This document shows, piece by piece, positions 16,947 to 24,154 of a DNA stretch of 64,000 nucleotides. Positions within the stretch are counted from its first letter, which is position 1, and the number at the start of each line of letters is the position of its first letter. Under the pieces are notes generated by a model. That model worked only from the letters and a program-made list of their open reading frames with translations. It ran no database searches and was not told the DNA's origin. The position numbers were made by a program, and so were the translations under genes. The stretch covers positions 1-64,000 of the forward strand of contig JBBQUW010000004.1 in NCBI GenBank assembly GCA_038212095.1, read 5' to 3'. The DNA is from JAICYJ01 sp038212095. GTDB lineage: Bacteria; Actinomycetota; Thermoleophilia; Gaiellales; JAICJC01.

Positions 16947-16981
16947 GCCGAAACCCTACCGCGCCGCGGTGGAGACGAGTC

Positions 16982-18253
16982 TCAGCCGGCGGCGATCACG
17001 GCCGGCGCGCCGAAGGCGTGCAACGGCTCTGGCGTGTGGATCGAGCCATCCTGCTGCTGGCCGTACTCGATCAGCGCCAGCAGCGTGCGGCTGGAGGTGA
17101 GCGCGGTGCCGTTCAGCATGTGCACGTGCCGCGGGCCTTCCGCCGAGCGGTAGCGCGTGTCCAAGCGCCTGGCCTGGTAGTCGGTGCAGTTCGAGCACGA
17201 GGTCAGCTCGCGGTAGCGCTGCTGCCCCGGCAGCCACACCTCGATGTCGTACTTCTTGGCCGCCGAGGCGCCCAGGTCACCGACCGGGATGTTCTGCACC
17301 CGGTAATGGAATCCCAGCGTCTGGGCGATCCGCTCCTCGATTGCCAGGATGCGGTCGTGCTCCTCCTGCGAGCGCTCGGGCAGGCAGTAGACGAACATCT
17401 CCAGCTTGTCGAACTGGTGCACGCGGAAGATGCCGCGCGTGTCCTTGCCGCCCGCGCCGGCTTCGCGCCGAAAGCACGTCGAGTAGCCGGCGTAGCGCAG
17501 CGGCAGCTGTTGCTCGTCCAGGATCGCGCCCACGTGCAGCGAGGCCAGCGGCACCTCGGCGGTGCCGACCAGGAACAGCTCATCTTCGGGCACGCCATAC
17601 ACCTGGTCGCGCGCCTCCGGGAAGAAGCCGGTGCCCTCCATGGCCGCCTCGCGCACCAGCACGGGAGGGATCACCGGCACGAAGCCCTCGCCCGACAGCT
17701 GGGCCAGGCCCCACTGCACCATCGCGAACTGCAGGCGCACCAGGTCGCCCTTCAGGTACGAGAAGCGGCTGCCCGAGACGCGCGCCGCCGCCTCCATATC
17801 GATCAGACCGAGCCCGTCCGGGCCGGCCAAGTCGAGGTGGTCCTTGGGCGTGAAGTCGAACCGGGGCGGCTCACCGTGCGTGCGCAACGTGACCGCGTCG
17901 TCCTCGGACAGGCCGTCGGCCGCCGTTGGGTCGGGGATGTTGGGGATGCGCTGCGTGACCTCGGCCAGCCGCGCCTCAACCCCCGACAGCAACGCCTCGT
18001 CCTCCACCTGGCGGGCCTTGAGCGCCGACTGCTTCGCGATCGGGATCGAGGTGTCATCGCCCTGCTGCTTGGCCTCGGCGATCGCCTTGGCCGCGGCGTT
18101 TCGGTCGGCCCGCACCTGCTCGACCGCTGAGAGAAGGGTGCGCCGCTCGGCATCCAGGGCGAGGAACGCGTCCACCAACTCGCCGGCCCCCCTGCGCGAC
18201 AGCGCGGCGCGCACCTCGTCCGTGTTCGAGCGGATCAGCTTGGCGTCGATCAT
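16982..18253 (-). CDS. serS: Seryl-tRNA synthetase
   Basis: 423 residues from the ATG at 18253 (MIDAKLIRSNTDEVRAAL). The N-terminal antiparallel coiled-coil arm (about 30-100) contacts the long variable arm of tRNA-Ser. The class II core shows motif 2 (RYAGYSTCFRREAGAGGKDT), the VEL-like GTAEVPLASLHVG segment, and motif 3 ending in LNGTALTSSRTLLALIE. Length is standard. The start overlaps the HAD gene stop by 4 nt, so the two are co-translated. Confidence 0.97.
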   Translation of the reverse strand: MIDAKLIRSNTDEVRAALSRRGAGELVDAFLALDAERRTLLSAVEQVRADRNAAAKAIAEAKQQGDDTSIPIAKQSALKARQVEDEALLSGVEARLAEVTQRIPNIPDPTAADGLSEDDAVTLRTHGEPPRFDFTPKDHLDLAGPDGLGLIDMEAAARVSGSRFSYLKGDLVRLQFAMVQWGLAQLSGEGFVPVIPPVLVREAAMEGTGFFPEARDQVYGVPEDELFLVGTAEVPLASLHVGAILDEQQLPLRYAGYSTCFRREAGAGGKDTRGIFRVHQFDKLEMFVYCLPERSQEEHDRILAIEERIAQTLGFHYRVQNIPVGDLGASAAKKYDIEVWLPGQQRYRELTSCSNCTDYQARRLDTRYRSAEGPRHVHMLNGTALTSSRTLLALIEYGQQQDGSIHTPEPLHAFGAPAVIAAG

Positions 18254-19083
18254 GCGCGTGCTGACACTATCGCTTCCAGGAAACGGGCGACGCCGTCCTG
18301 CTCGACGCTGGGGACGATGCCCTGGGCGTGCTCCATCAGCACCGGATCGGCGTCGGCCACCGCGATCCCCAGCCCCGCATCCTGCAGCAGCTCGATGTCG
18401 TTGGCCCCGTCGCCAAAAGCGACAACGTTGGCGGGGTCGATCGCGATCCGCCGGCACACCCAGCGCAGCGCGCTGCCCTTGGAGACCTCGGGCTGGGCGA
18501 CCTCCAGGAAGAAGGGCAGCGACTTGGCGATGAACAGCCTGCGGCCGAAGATCTGGCGCAGTTCGATCTGCAACGCGTCCAGCAGCTCCGGCTCGCCGAC
18601 CACCACGATCTTGGTCGTGGGCTCGGTCAGCCACCGCTCCAGGTTGCCGACCGGGTGCGCCTCCAGCTTCGCGTGGCGGGCATACTCGAGCGCGTACAGG
18701 TTCAGCTCATCGACGTACAGCTCGTCGTCCACGTACACGTTGCAGTGCTGCTCGCAGCTGCGGCAGGCGGCGATCACCTGCCGCGCCAGCTCGACCGGCA
18801 TCGGGTCGTGGAACAGCCACTGGCCGCTTTGAGGGTCGGCGATCATCGCCCCCTGGTAACAGATCAGTGGTGCGGTGACGCCCAGCTGGAGTGCGAACGG
18901 GCGGGACGAGCGAAGCATCCGTCCCGTTGCCACGATCGGCACCACGCCGCTGGCAGCGACCGCCTTGACAGCCGCCACCAGCCGCGGAGCAAGCTCGAGG
19001 CTGGCGCCCAGGATGGTGCGGTCGAGATCCATCGCGACGGCCTGGACGGCGTGCGGGTCGAGCGATTCGGGCAGGTCGATCAT
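18250..19083 (-). CDS. Cof-type HAD-superfamily phosphatase
   Basis: 277 residues. The catalytic motif I is AVAMDLDRTIL (a DxD variant), motif II lies in VPIVATGRM, the Lys of motif III in VSKGSALRW, and motif IV is VAFGDGANDIELL. The C2-type cap between motifs II and III places it in the Cof/YbiV sugar-phosphate or nucleotide phosphatase group. Substrate is unknown. It is sandwiched between the cytochrome c gene and serS with overlapping start and stop codons, forming a three-gene minus-strand unit. Confidence 0.88.
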   Translation of the reverse strand: MIDLPESLDPHAVQAVAMDLDRTILGASLELAPRLVAAVKAVAASGVVPIVATGRMLRSSRPFALQLGVTAPLICYQGAMIADPQSGQWLFHDPMPVELARQVIAACRSCEQHCNVYVDDELYVDELNLYALEYARHAKLEAHPVGNLERWLTEPTTKIVVVGEPELLDALQIELRQIFGRRLFIAKSLPFFLEVAQPEVSKGSALRWVCRRIAIDPANVVAFGDGANDIELLQDAGLGIAVADADPVLMEHAQGIVPSVEQDGVARFLEAIVSARA

Positions 19084-19388
19084 CAGCCGGATCCCTGGTG
19101 CGAGAGGTAGGCGGCGATCTGGTCGACGTCGTTCCCGCCGACCAGCCCCGCCGGCATGCCGGGCCGCCCGTCGATCACGGCCCGTCGTACCTGCTCAAGG
19201 GCGGGCCTGTTCGAGCTGTCGAGCAGGTTGGTGGCCCGTGGATCGGGTGGCAGGGTGTCGGCTGCCGTGCCGTGGCAGGCGGCGCACTTCTGCATGTAGA
19301 TGGCGCGCTGGTGGTGCAGCGTGCTCTCGCCGCCGCACGCCGAGGCCGTCAGCAGGGCGATCAGAGCGGGAACGGCAGCGGCGCGCAC
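19083..19388 (-). CDS. Cytochrome c lipoprotein (single CAACH heme site)
   Basis: With the GTG start at 19388 the protein is about 101 residues and begins with a short lipoprotein signal (ALIALLTASACGG, lipobox Cys). An ATG at 19430 would overlap the divergent gene and add an odd leader, so the GTG is preferred. One heme-binding motif CAACH follows near residue 38, and a Met in GRPGMPAG is the likely second axial ligand. It is a membrane-anchored monoheme electron carrier. It is divergent from the siroheme-decarboxylase-like gene, hinting at heme-linked redox metabolism. Confidence 0.85.
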   Translation of the reverse strand: MRAAAVPALIALLTASACGGESTLHHQRAIYMQKCAACHGTAADTLPPDPRATNLLDSSNRPALEQVRRAVIDGRPGMPAGLVGGNDVDQIAAYLSHQGSG

Positions 19389-19413
19389 CCAACGAGCGTA
19401 TCCTTCGGCTGCG

Positions 19414-20451
19414 ATGGATGACGCCGACAAGACCCTGTGCGATCTGATTCAGAATGACTTTCCCGTCGTCGAGCGGCCCTACGCGGCTATCGGCGAGCGG
19501 TTGGGCACGACCGAGGACGATGTGCTGGAGCGGATTGCGCGGCTGCGCAAGGACCGCATCATCCGGCAGGTCTCGGCCATCTTCGACACCCGTCGGCTGG
19601 GCTACGTCTCGTGCCTGGTGGCCGCTCGCACGTCGGCCGAGCGCGCCGATGCGGCCGCTGAGGTGATCAACACCCACCCCGGTGTGACGCACAACTACGA
19701 GCGCGAGCACGACTTCAACATCTGGTTCACGGTCGGCATTCCGCCCAACTCCCGACTCGGCCTCGACCGCACGGTTGAGTTGCTGGGCGAGATGGCCGAG
19801 GTCGACTCGATCCGGCCGCTGCCGGCACTGCGGTTCTTCAAGATTGGCGTCGACCTCGACATTCAGGGTGGCCGTGACCCGGGCGCCAAGCGGGCGAAGC
19901 GGGAGCCGACGGCCGTGGCGCCGCCGGCCGCCGACCTGACCGAGCGTGACATCGCCGCCGTGCGCGCGCTGCAAGGCGACCTGCGCACCGTCTCGGAGCC
20001 GTTCGCAGCACCCGCCGAGCGGGGCGGATTCACGGTCGCCGAGCTGCTGCAGCGGGCCGAGCAGTTCCACGCCACCGGCCAGATGCGCCGGTTCGCGGCG
20101 GTGCTGTACCACCGGTCGGCCGGCTTCGTCTTCAACGGGATGGGCGTGTGGAAGGTGCCGGACGAGCGCGTGGACGAGATCGGCCAGCTGATGGCCGCGT
20201 ACCGCGGCGTCTCGCACTGTTACCAGCGGCCCACCTATCCCGACTGGCCCTACAACCTATTCTCGATGACGCACGGCCGCACCAAGCAGGAGTGCGAGGA
20301 CGTGCTGGACGCGATCTCGGACGAGACCGGCCTTCGTGAGCGGATCACGCTTTACTCGACAAAGGAGTGGAAGAAGACCCGGCTTGTCTACTTCAGCCCC
20401 GACGCCGAGGAGTGGGAGCACCAGCACGCGCCGGAGCTCCAGCCGGCCTGA
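19414..20451 (+). CDS. Fused AhbA/AhbB-like siroheme decarboxylase (Lrp/AsnC fold)
   Basis: 345 residues, two Lrp/AsnC-type modules in one chain. Module 1 (about 1-150) has the winged helix (GTTEDDVLERIARLRKDRII) and NYEREHDFNIWFTV. Module 2 (about 170-330) has CYQRPTYPDWPYNLFSMTHG, a motif typical of NirD/L/G/H and AhbA/B proteins. Those proteins decarboxylate siroheme to didecarboxysiroheme in heme d1 and alternative heme synthesis. Usually the two subunits are separate genes of about 150-170 residues, so this is a fusion. It may be annotated as an AsnC regulator, but the YPDWPYN-type motif argues for the enzyme. No other heme d1 genes are in the window. Confidence 0.8.
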   Translation: MDDADKTLCDLIQNDFPVVERPYAAIGERLGTTEDDVLERIARLRKDRIIRQVSAIFDTRRLGYVSCLVAARTSAERADAAAEVINTHPGVTHNYEREHDFNIWFTVGIPPNSRLGLDRTVELLGEMAEVDSIRPLPALRFFKIGVDLDIQGGRDPGAKRAKREPTAVAPPAADLTERDIAAVRALQGDLRTVSEPFAAPAERGGFTVAELLQRAEQFHATGQMRRFAAVLYHRSAGFVFNGMGVWKVPDERVDEIGQLMAAYRGVSHCYQRPTYPDWPYNLFSMTHGRTKQECEDVLDAISDETGLRERITLYSTKEWKKTRLVYFSPDAEEWEHQHAPELQPA

Positions 20452-20453
20452 TC

Positions 20454-20900
20454 GTGGTGGACGGCGTGCGGATCGAGCGCGCTGCCGACGCAGATGCCGT
20501 GCAGGCGGTCAAGCCGCTGTTCGACGGCCCTGTTCGCCCCGAAGCGTCCGAGCGCTTCCTTGCTGATCCGACTCATCATCTGCTGGTGGCGCTGGAGTCC
20601 GAGCGGGCGGTGGGGTTCGTCAGCGGCGTCGAGGTGACACACCCCGATAAGGGCACCGAGATGTTCGTCTACGAGTTGGCCGTGGATGAGGGCTCGCGCG
20701 GGCGTGGCATTGGCCGTGCGCTGGTGGCGGAGCTGGCCGAGTTGGCCCGCGCCAACGGTTGCTACGGCATGTGGGTGCTGACCGATGACGGAAACTCGGC
20801 TGCGCTGCGGACGTACGCAGCGGCGGGGGGAACGCGCGAGTCGCCGGATGCGGTGCTGTTCAACTGGGGGTTCGGGGTGGAGCGCCCTCCCGGCGAATAG
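20454..20900 (+). CDS. GNAT-family N-acetyltransferase (AAC(3)-I-like)
   Basis: 148 residues from GTG at 20454, 2 nt after the previous stop; a second GTG is the next codon. The acetyl-CoA site is DEGSRGRGIGRALV (the RGxG loop), preceded by the strand MFVYELAVD and followed by WVLTDDGNSAALRTYAAAGG. The pattern resembles aminoglycoside 3-N-acetyltransferase I relatives, but such GNATs often acetylate other amines. Operon with the ahbAB-like gene is likely from spacing. Confidence 0.82.
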   Translation: MVDGVRIERAADADAVQAVKPLFDGPVRPEASERFLADPTHHLLVALESERAVGFVSGVEVTHPDKGTEMFVYELAVDEGSRGRGIGRALVAELAELARANGCYGMWVLTDDGNSAALRTYAAAGGTRESPDAVLFNWGFGVERPPGE

Positions 20901-20905
20901 CGGCA

Positions 20906-21415
20906 GTGACCTCACGTTCGATGCCGTCCGTGCGTTCTACCGATGTGAAGCTGCCGCCCTTCCAACAGCTGCTCGAACGTCACGCCGCTGAACTGCTGCG
21001 GTTTCTGGTCGCCTCTGTCGGGCAGGTGGATGCCGAGGACGCGTTCCAGGAGACGTTCCTCTCGGCGCTGCGCGCGTATCCGAAACTGCGCGACGCCTCC
21101 AACCTACGGGCGTGGCTGTTTCAGATCGCTCATCGAAAGGCGCTCGACGTGCACCGCGGCCGGGCGCGGCGGCCGCTGCCGGTGGAGGAGTTGCCCGAGG
21201 TGGCGACCGGCGGTGGCGAGACGACAGGGGAGCCGGAGCTTTGGCGGGCGGTGCGCAGGCTGCCGGACAAGCAGCGGACTGCGGTGTTCATGAGGTTTGC
21301 CGCCGATCTGGACTACGCCCAGGTCGGTGCGGCGCTGGAGTGCAGCGAGCCGGCCGCGCGCCAGAACGTGCGCGCCGGCCTGGCGACGATACGGAAGGGG
21401 TGGGCGAGTGGATGA
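20906..21415 (+). CDS. ECF-type RNA polymerase sigma factor
   Basis: 169 residues from GTG at 20906 (a GTG at 20945 is an alternative start). Region 2 is FQQLLERHAAELLRFLVASV ... EDAFQETFLSALRAYP ... LRAWLFQIAHRKALD. Region 4 is LPDKQRTAVFMRFAADLDYAQVGAALECSEPAARQNV. There is no adjacent anti-sigma gene. Instead the stop overlaps the methyltransferase gene by 8 nt. This arrangement suggests the sigma factor could control or be linked to alkylation repair. Confidence 0.88.
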   Translation: MTSRSMPSVRSTDVKLPPFQQLLERHAAELLRFLVASVGQVDAEDAFQETFLSALRAYPKLRDASNLRAWLFQIAHRKALDVHRGRARRPLPVEELPEVATGGGETTGEPELWRAVRRLPDKQRTAVFMRFAADLDYAQVGAALECSEPAARQNVRAGLATIRKGWASG

Positions 21416-21974
21416 GCGCACGAGGGAGTTCGCGCGGCGAGCCCGGGCCGAGGGCCTGGTCGACGTCGCGTACACCGAGACCGACTCGCCGGTGGGGCGG
21501 CTGCTGCTGGCGGCGACACCGCGTGGGCTGGTGCGGGTGGCGTTCGAACGCGAGCAGCGAGACGAACTGCTGGAGGAGTTGGCCGAGCGTCTGTCACCGC
21601 GGGTGCTGGAGGTGCCGGGTGAGCTGGACGAGGTGCGTCGCGAGTTGGACGAGTACTTCGAGGGGCGGCGACTCGAGTTCGACCTGCCGCTGGACTGGTC
21701 ATTGACGCGGGGTGAGTTCCGTCGCAGGATTCTCGAGCGCACCGCTCGCATCCCGTACGGCGAGACGGCGTCGTACCGCGAGGTGGCGACGGCTGTGGGC
21801 AACGAGCGGGCGGTGCGGGCGGCGGGGACGGCGCTCGGTGCAAACCCGATCCCGATCGTCGTGCCGTGCCACAGGGTGCTTCGCACCGGCGGAGCGCTGG
21901 GCGGCTATGGCGGTGGACTGGACGCCAAGCGGTATCTGCTCGACCTGGAGTCTGGTCGCCCCCGAATGGCCTGA
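21408..21974 (+). CDS. ogt: Methylated-DNA-[protein]-cysteine S-methyltransferase
   Basis: 188 residues from GTG at 21408, inside the end of the sigma gene. The N-terminal domain is VAYTETDSPVGRLLLAATP. The DNA-binding helix-turn-helix is IPYGETASYREVATAVGNERA with the Arg finger in the RAVRAAGTALGANP region. The active site is VVPCHRVLRTGGALGGYGGG, containing the acceptor Cys. It removes O6-alkyl groups from guanine in a suicide reaction. It lacks the AdaA metal-binding domain, so it is Ogt-type. Expression is probably tied to the overlapping sigma gene. Confidence 0.93.
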   Translation: MDERTREFARRARAEGLVDVAYTETDSPVGRLLLAATPRGLVRVAFEREQRDELLEELAERLSPRVLEVPGELDEVRRELDEYFEGRRLEFDLPLDWSLTRGEFRRRILERTARIPYGETASYREVATAVGNERAVRAAGTALGANPIPIVVPCHRVLRTGGALGGYGGGLDAKRYLLDLESGRPRMA

Positions 21975-22017
21975 GTTTGCGTCAGCCGCGTCACGATCCA
22001 GTGTCGCGGGACGTGAG

Positions 22018-22060
22018 AGGGGTCAGACCCCTCCGCGGGGCGCGTTGCGCGGCTGTTGCC
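22018..22060. repeat. REP-like extragenic palindrome, copy 1
   Basis: AGGGGTC-A-GACCCCT (22018-22032), then CCGCGGGGCGCGTTGC and a GCTGTTGCC-like tail. The same unit appears at 55249 and 55323, also in intergenic DNA. Here it fills the gap between the convergent ogt and metallo-beta-lactamase genes. Confidence 0.7.
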
Positions 22061-22082
22061 GAATCGTTGCTGCCACGATCGG

Positions 22083-22799
22083 CTACAGCTCGATCTCGAG
22101 CCCGTCGTAGGCCACCTCGGCCGCGCCGTCCAGCCATGCCTCCAGCTCGACGAAGGTGCCCGTGCGGTGGCCGATGTGTGTGAACAGCGTCCGGCCGGCC
22201 TTCAGCTGCCGCGCCACCTCGAGCCCCTCGCTGATCGGCATGTGGCCGCCCGGACGCTGGTCGCGGGTGGAGCCGTCCAGCATCAGGACGTCCGCGTTTC
22301 GCGCAAGCTTCGAGTCGGGCGGCCCGCCGATATCGGGCGCGTACACCAGCGTGCCGCCGCTGGGGAACGTGAACCGGAACGCGACCGTGCGCGTGTTCTC
22401 GGCGTGGGGGACGTCAAACGGCTGCGCCACCAGACCGTCACCCAGCTCGAGCTTGACTCCCGGCGTCAGGTGCATGACGCGGAAGTCCAGCCGGGGAAAT
22501 ACCGCCCGCACCCCTCGCTCGCACTCCTTGGTCATGTGCAACGGCAGCCGTCCCAGCTTGGCCAGCGCGTGCAACCCGAGGATGTGGTCGTAGTGGTGGT
22601 GGGTGACCACGATCATCTCCGGCACCGCACCCGCCCGTCGTAGCTGCTGGTACGCATCTGGCCCGGCGTCCACCAGCACCCGCGAGTCGAGCAGCAGCGA
22701 CGACCGCAGCCGGCTGTCGCGGGTGTCGTCAGACGTGCACTGCGCGCACTCACAGCCCAACCGCGGGATCGGCCACGCGGCGCCGGAGCCCAGCACCAA
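22083..22799 (-). CDS. Metallo-beta-lactamase fold hydrolase
   Basis: About 238 residues. The start is uncertain: TTG at 22799 is used, but CTG at 22808 (overlapping the previous stop) and GTG at 22796 are alternatives. The zinc-binding motif is THHHYDHILG. Further metal ligands are VPHAENT, the DG in MLDGST, and the final GHRTG. CECAQC near the N-terminus resembles the Cys cluster of PqqB-like and phosphodiesterase-like members. The substrate is unknown. It follows the cytochrome b and molybdopterin genes with overlap, so a role tied to that redox unit is possible. Confidence 0.82.
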   Translation of the reverse strand: MVLGSGAAWPIPRLGCECAQCTSDDTRDSRLRSSLLLDSRVLVDAGPDAYQQLRRAGAVPEMIVVTHHHYDHILGLHALAKLGRLPLHMTKECERGVRAVFPRLDFRVMHLTPGVKLELGDGLVAQPFDVPHAENTRTVAFRFTFPSGGTLVYAPDIGGPPDSKLARNADVLMLDGSTRDQRPGGHMPISEGLEVARQLKAGRTLFTHIGHRTGTFVELEAWLDGAAEVAYDGLEIEL

Positions 22800-22804
22800 C
22801 GCCT

Positions 22805-23443
22805 TCAGAGCTCGCGCTCCCACTTCGGGTGACGGCGGCGAGCCCAGTCCCGTCGCACGGTGCCGAGCGTCATCCCGCGCAGCGAGTGGCGGGTCGAGGG
22901 GTTGAGCAGCGCCAGGTACAGGTGTCCGATCACGAGTGGGATGGCAATGTACATCGCCACGTCGTGGATCAGGATCGCGCTCGTGCCACGGAAGCGGGCG
23001 TTCACCTCCTGGAGGTAGATCAGCACGCCGGTGATCGTGAACACCACCATCAGCCCGGCCACCAGCGCGGTGTTCATCTTCTGCCCAGCGTTGAAGCGGC
23101 CCTGCGGCGGCTCGCTGCGGTTGCGCCGCACCGCCCATGCAAGCCATGCCCGGTCATCGCCGTCGAAGTGGTCGATCTCCCTGGTGGCGGCCCGCAGTTC
23201 GCCCGGAGCCGAGCTCCACACCAGCAGCAGCCCGACCCAGAAACCGATCGCCGCGCCCAGGTGGATCGATTTCCACAGAGCGCGCTGCGCCGCCACCTCG
23301 GCCAGCGAGGGCAGGTACAGGATCAGTCCGGTGGCCAGCATGACGAAGAACGAGAGTGCCAGCAGCCAGTGCAGCGACTGTTCGGCGGCGCTGAAACGGC
23401 GAACGTACTCGGGCGCCGGCTCAGTAGCCGTTCGAGCGTCCAA
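22805..23443 (-). CDS. Membrane cytochrome b561/FdhI-type subunit
   Basis: 212 residues with four transmembrane helices. His residues placed for heme coordination are in SLHWLLALSF, KSIHLGAAIGF, LIHDVAMYIA and IGHLYLALL, the pattern of formate-dehydrogenase gamma or cytochrome b561 proteins. The gene start lies inside the end of the molybdopterin gene (23-nt overlap). It most likely passes electrons between the quinone pool and that enzyme, as MsrQ does for MsrP, although MsrQ is a different family. Confidence 0.85.
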   Translation of the reverse strand: MDARTATEPAPEYVRRFSAAEQSLHWLLALSFFVMLATGLILYLPSLAEVAAQRALWKSIHLGAAIGFWVGLLLVWSSAPGELRAATREIDHFDGDDRAWLAWAVRRNRSEPPQGRFNAGQKMNTALVAGLMVVFTITGVLIYLQEVNARFRGTSAILIHDVAMYIAIPLVIGHLYLALLNPSTRHSLRGMTLGTVRRDWARRRHPKWEREL

Positions 23444-24089
23444 CCCACGCGTCCACGTCGTAGCCGTGCTGCTCCCAGAACCCGGCCTTCAGCTTTCCCA
23501 CCAGCTCGATGTGGGTCAGCCACTTCACGTTCTTGTAGCCGTACATTTCCGGGATGACGAGGCGCATCGGAGCGCCGTGGGCCTGGCTGAGCGGCTTGCC
23601 GTCCATCGAGTGGGCCAGCATCACCTGGGGCATCGTCGTCTGGCGAAGGGTGAGCGTGTCGACGTAGGGCTGCTCCAGCGAGATGAAGTTGGCGAAGCGG
23701 GCCTCCGCGGTGGGCTTGGCCATGTCCCACAGCGTCTGCAGACGCACCCCCTGCCAGCCGACGTTGCCCACCGACCATCCGGTGACGCAGTGGAAATCGG
23801 TCGTCTGGCGGGCCTGCGGCAGCGCCATCAGCTCGTCCCAGGTTAGCGACAGCGGCCGTTCCACGGCGCCCGAGACGACCAGTCGGTAGTGGGCGGGGTT
23901 GAACGTCGGCCAGGGTGGGTTGATGGAGTAGATCCGCCATCCGTCGGGCGCCAGCGAGCGAAGCGCGTTGGGGATCACCGAGCCGATGGGCGCCGCGGCG
24001 TGCGAGATGCGGCCACCCACGAACAGGCCGGCGACGCCGGTGCCGACCACGCCCAGGAATACCCCTCGTCCCATTCGAATATCTCGCAT
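23421..24089 (-). CDS. Sulfite oxidase-like molybdopterin oxidoreductase
   Basis: 222 residues. The N-terminus has a hydrophobic export signal (GVFLGVVGTGVAGLFVGG) but reads MGRGVFLG where a Tat motif would have two adjacent arginines, so Tat export is uncertain. The molybdopterin domain (about 65-215) has the Mo-coordinating Cys in TDFHCVTGWSVGNVGW near residue 100, and APMRLVIPEMYGYKNVKW. Related enzymes oxidise sulfite or reduce protein methionine sulfoxide; the substrate is not readable. The b-type cytochrome gene overlaps its end and is the likely redox partner. ATG at 24074 is an alternative start. Confidence 0.88.
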   Translation of the reverse strand: MRDIRMGRGVFLGVVGTGVAGLFVGGRISHAAAPIGSVIPNALRSLAPDGWRIYSINPPWPTFNPAHYRLVVSGAVERPLSLTWDELMALPQARQTTDFHCVTGWSVGNVGWQGVRLQTLWDMAKPTAEARFANFISLEQPYVDTLTLRQTTMPQVMLAHSMDGKPLSQAHGAPMRLVIPEMYGYKNVKWLTHIELVGKLKAGFWEQHGYDVDAWVGRSNGY

Positions 24090-24154
24090 TGAGAGGAAGT
24101 ATGGTCGAGAGCCCGGATCGTGACGTGTGCGGGAACACGATTCCTCGATCGCCG

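Noticed and set aside
15791..18130. 779-codon plus-strand frame across the PLP enzyme and serS
   Set aside because: Composition is Arg/Pro/Ser shadow, and both minus-strand genes are intact and recognisable.
19388..19430. Upstream ATG for the cytochrome c lipoprotein
   Set aside because: It would overlap the divergent gene and put 14 extra residues before the lipoprotein signal.
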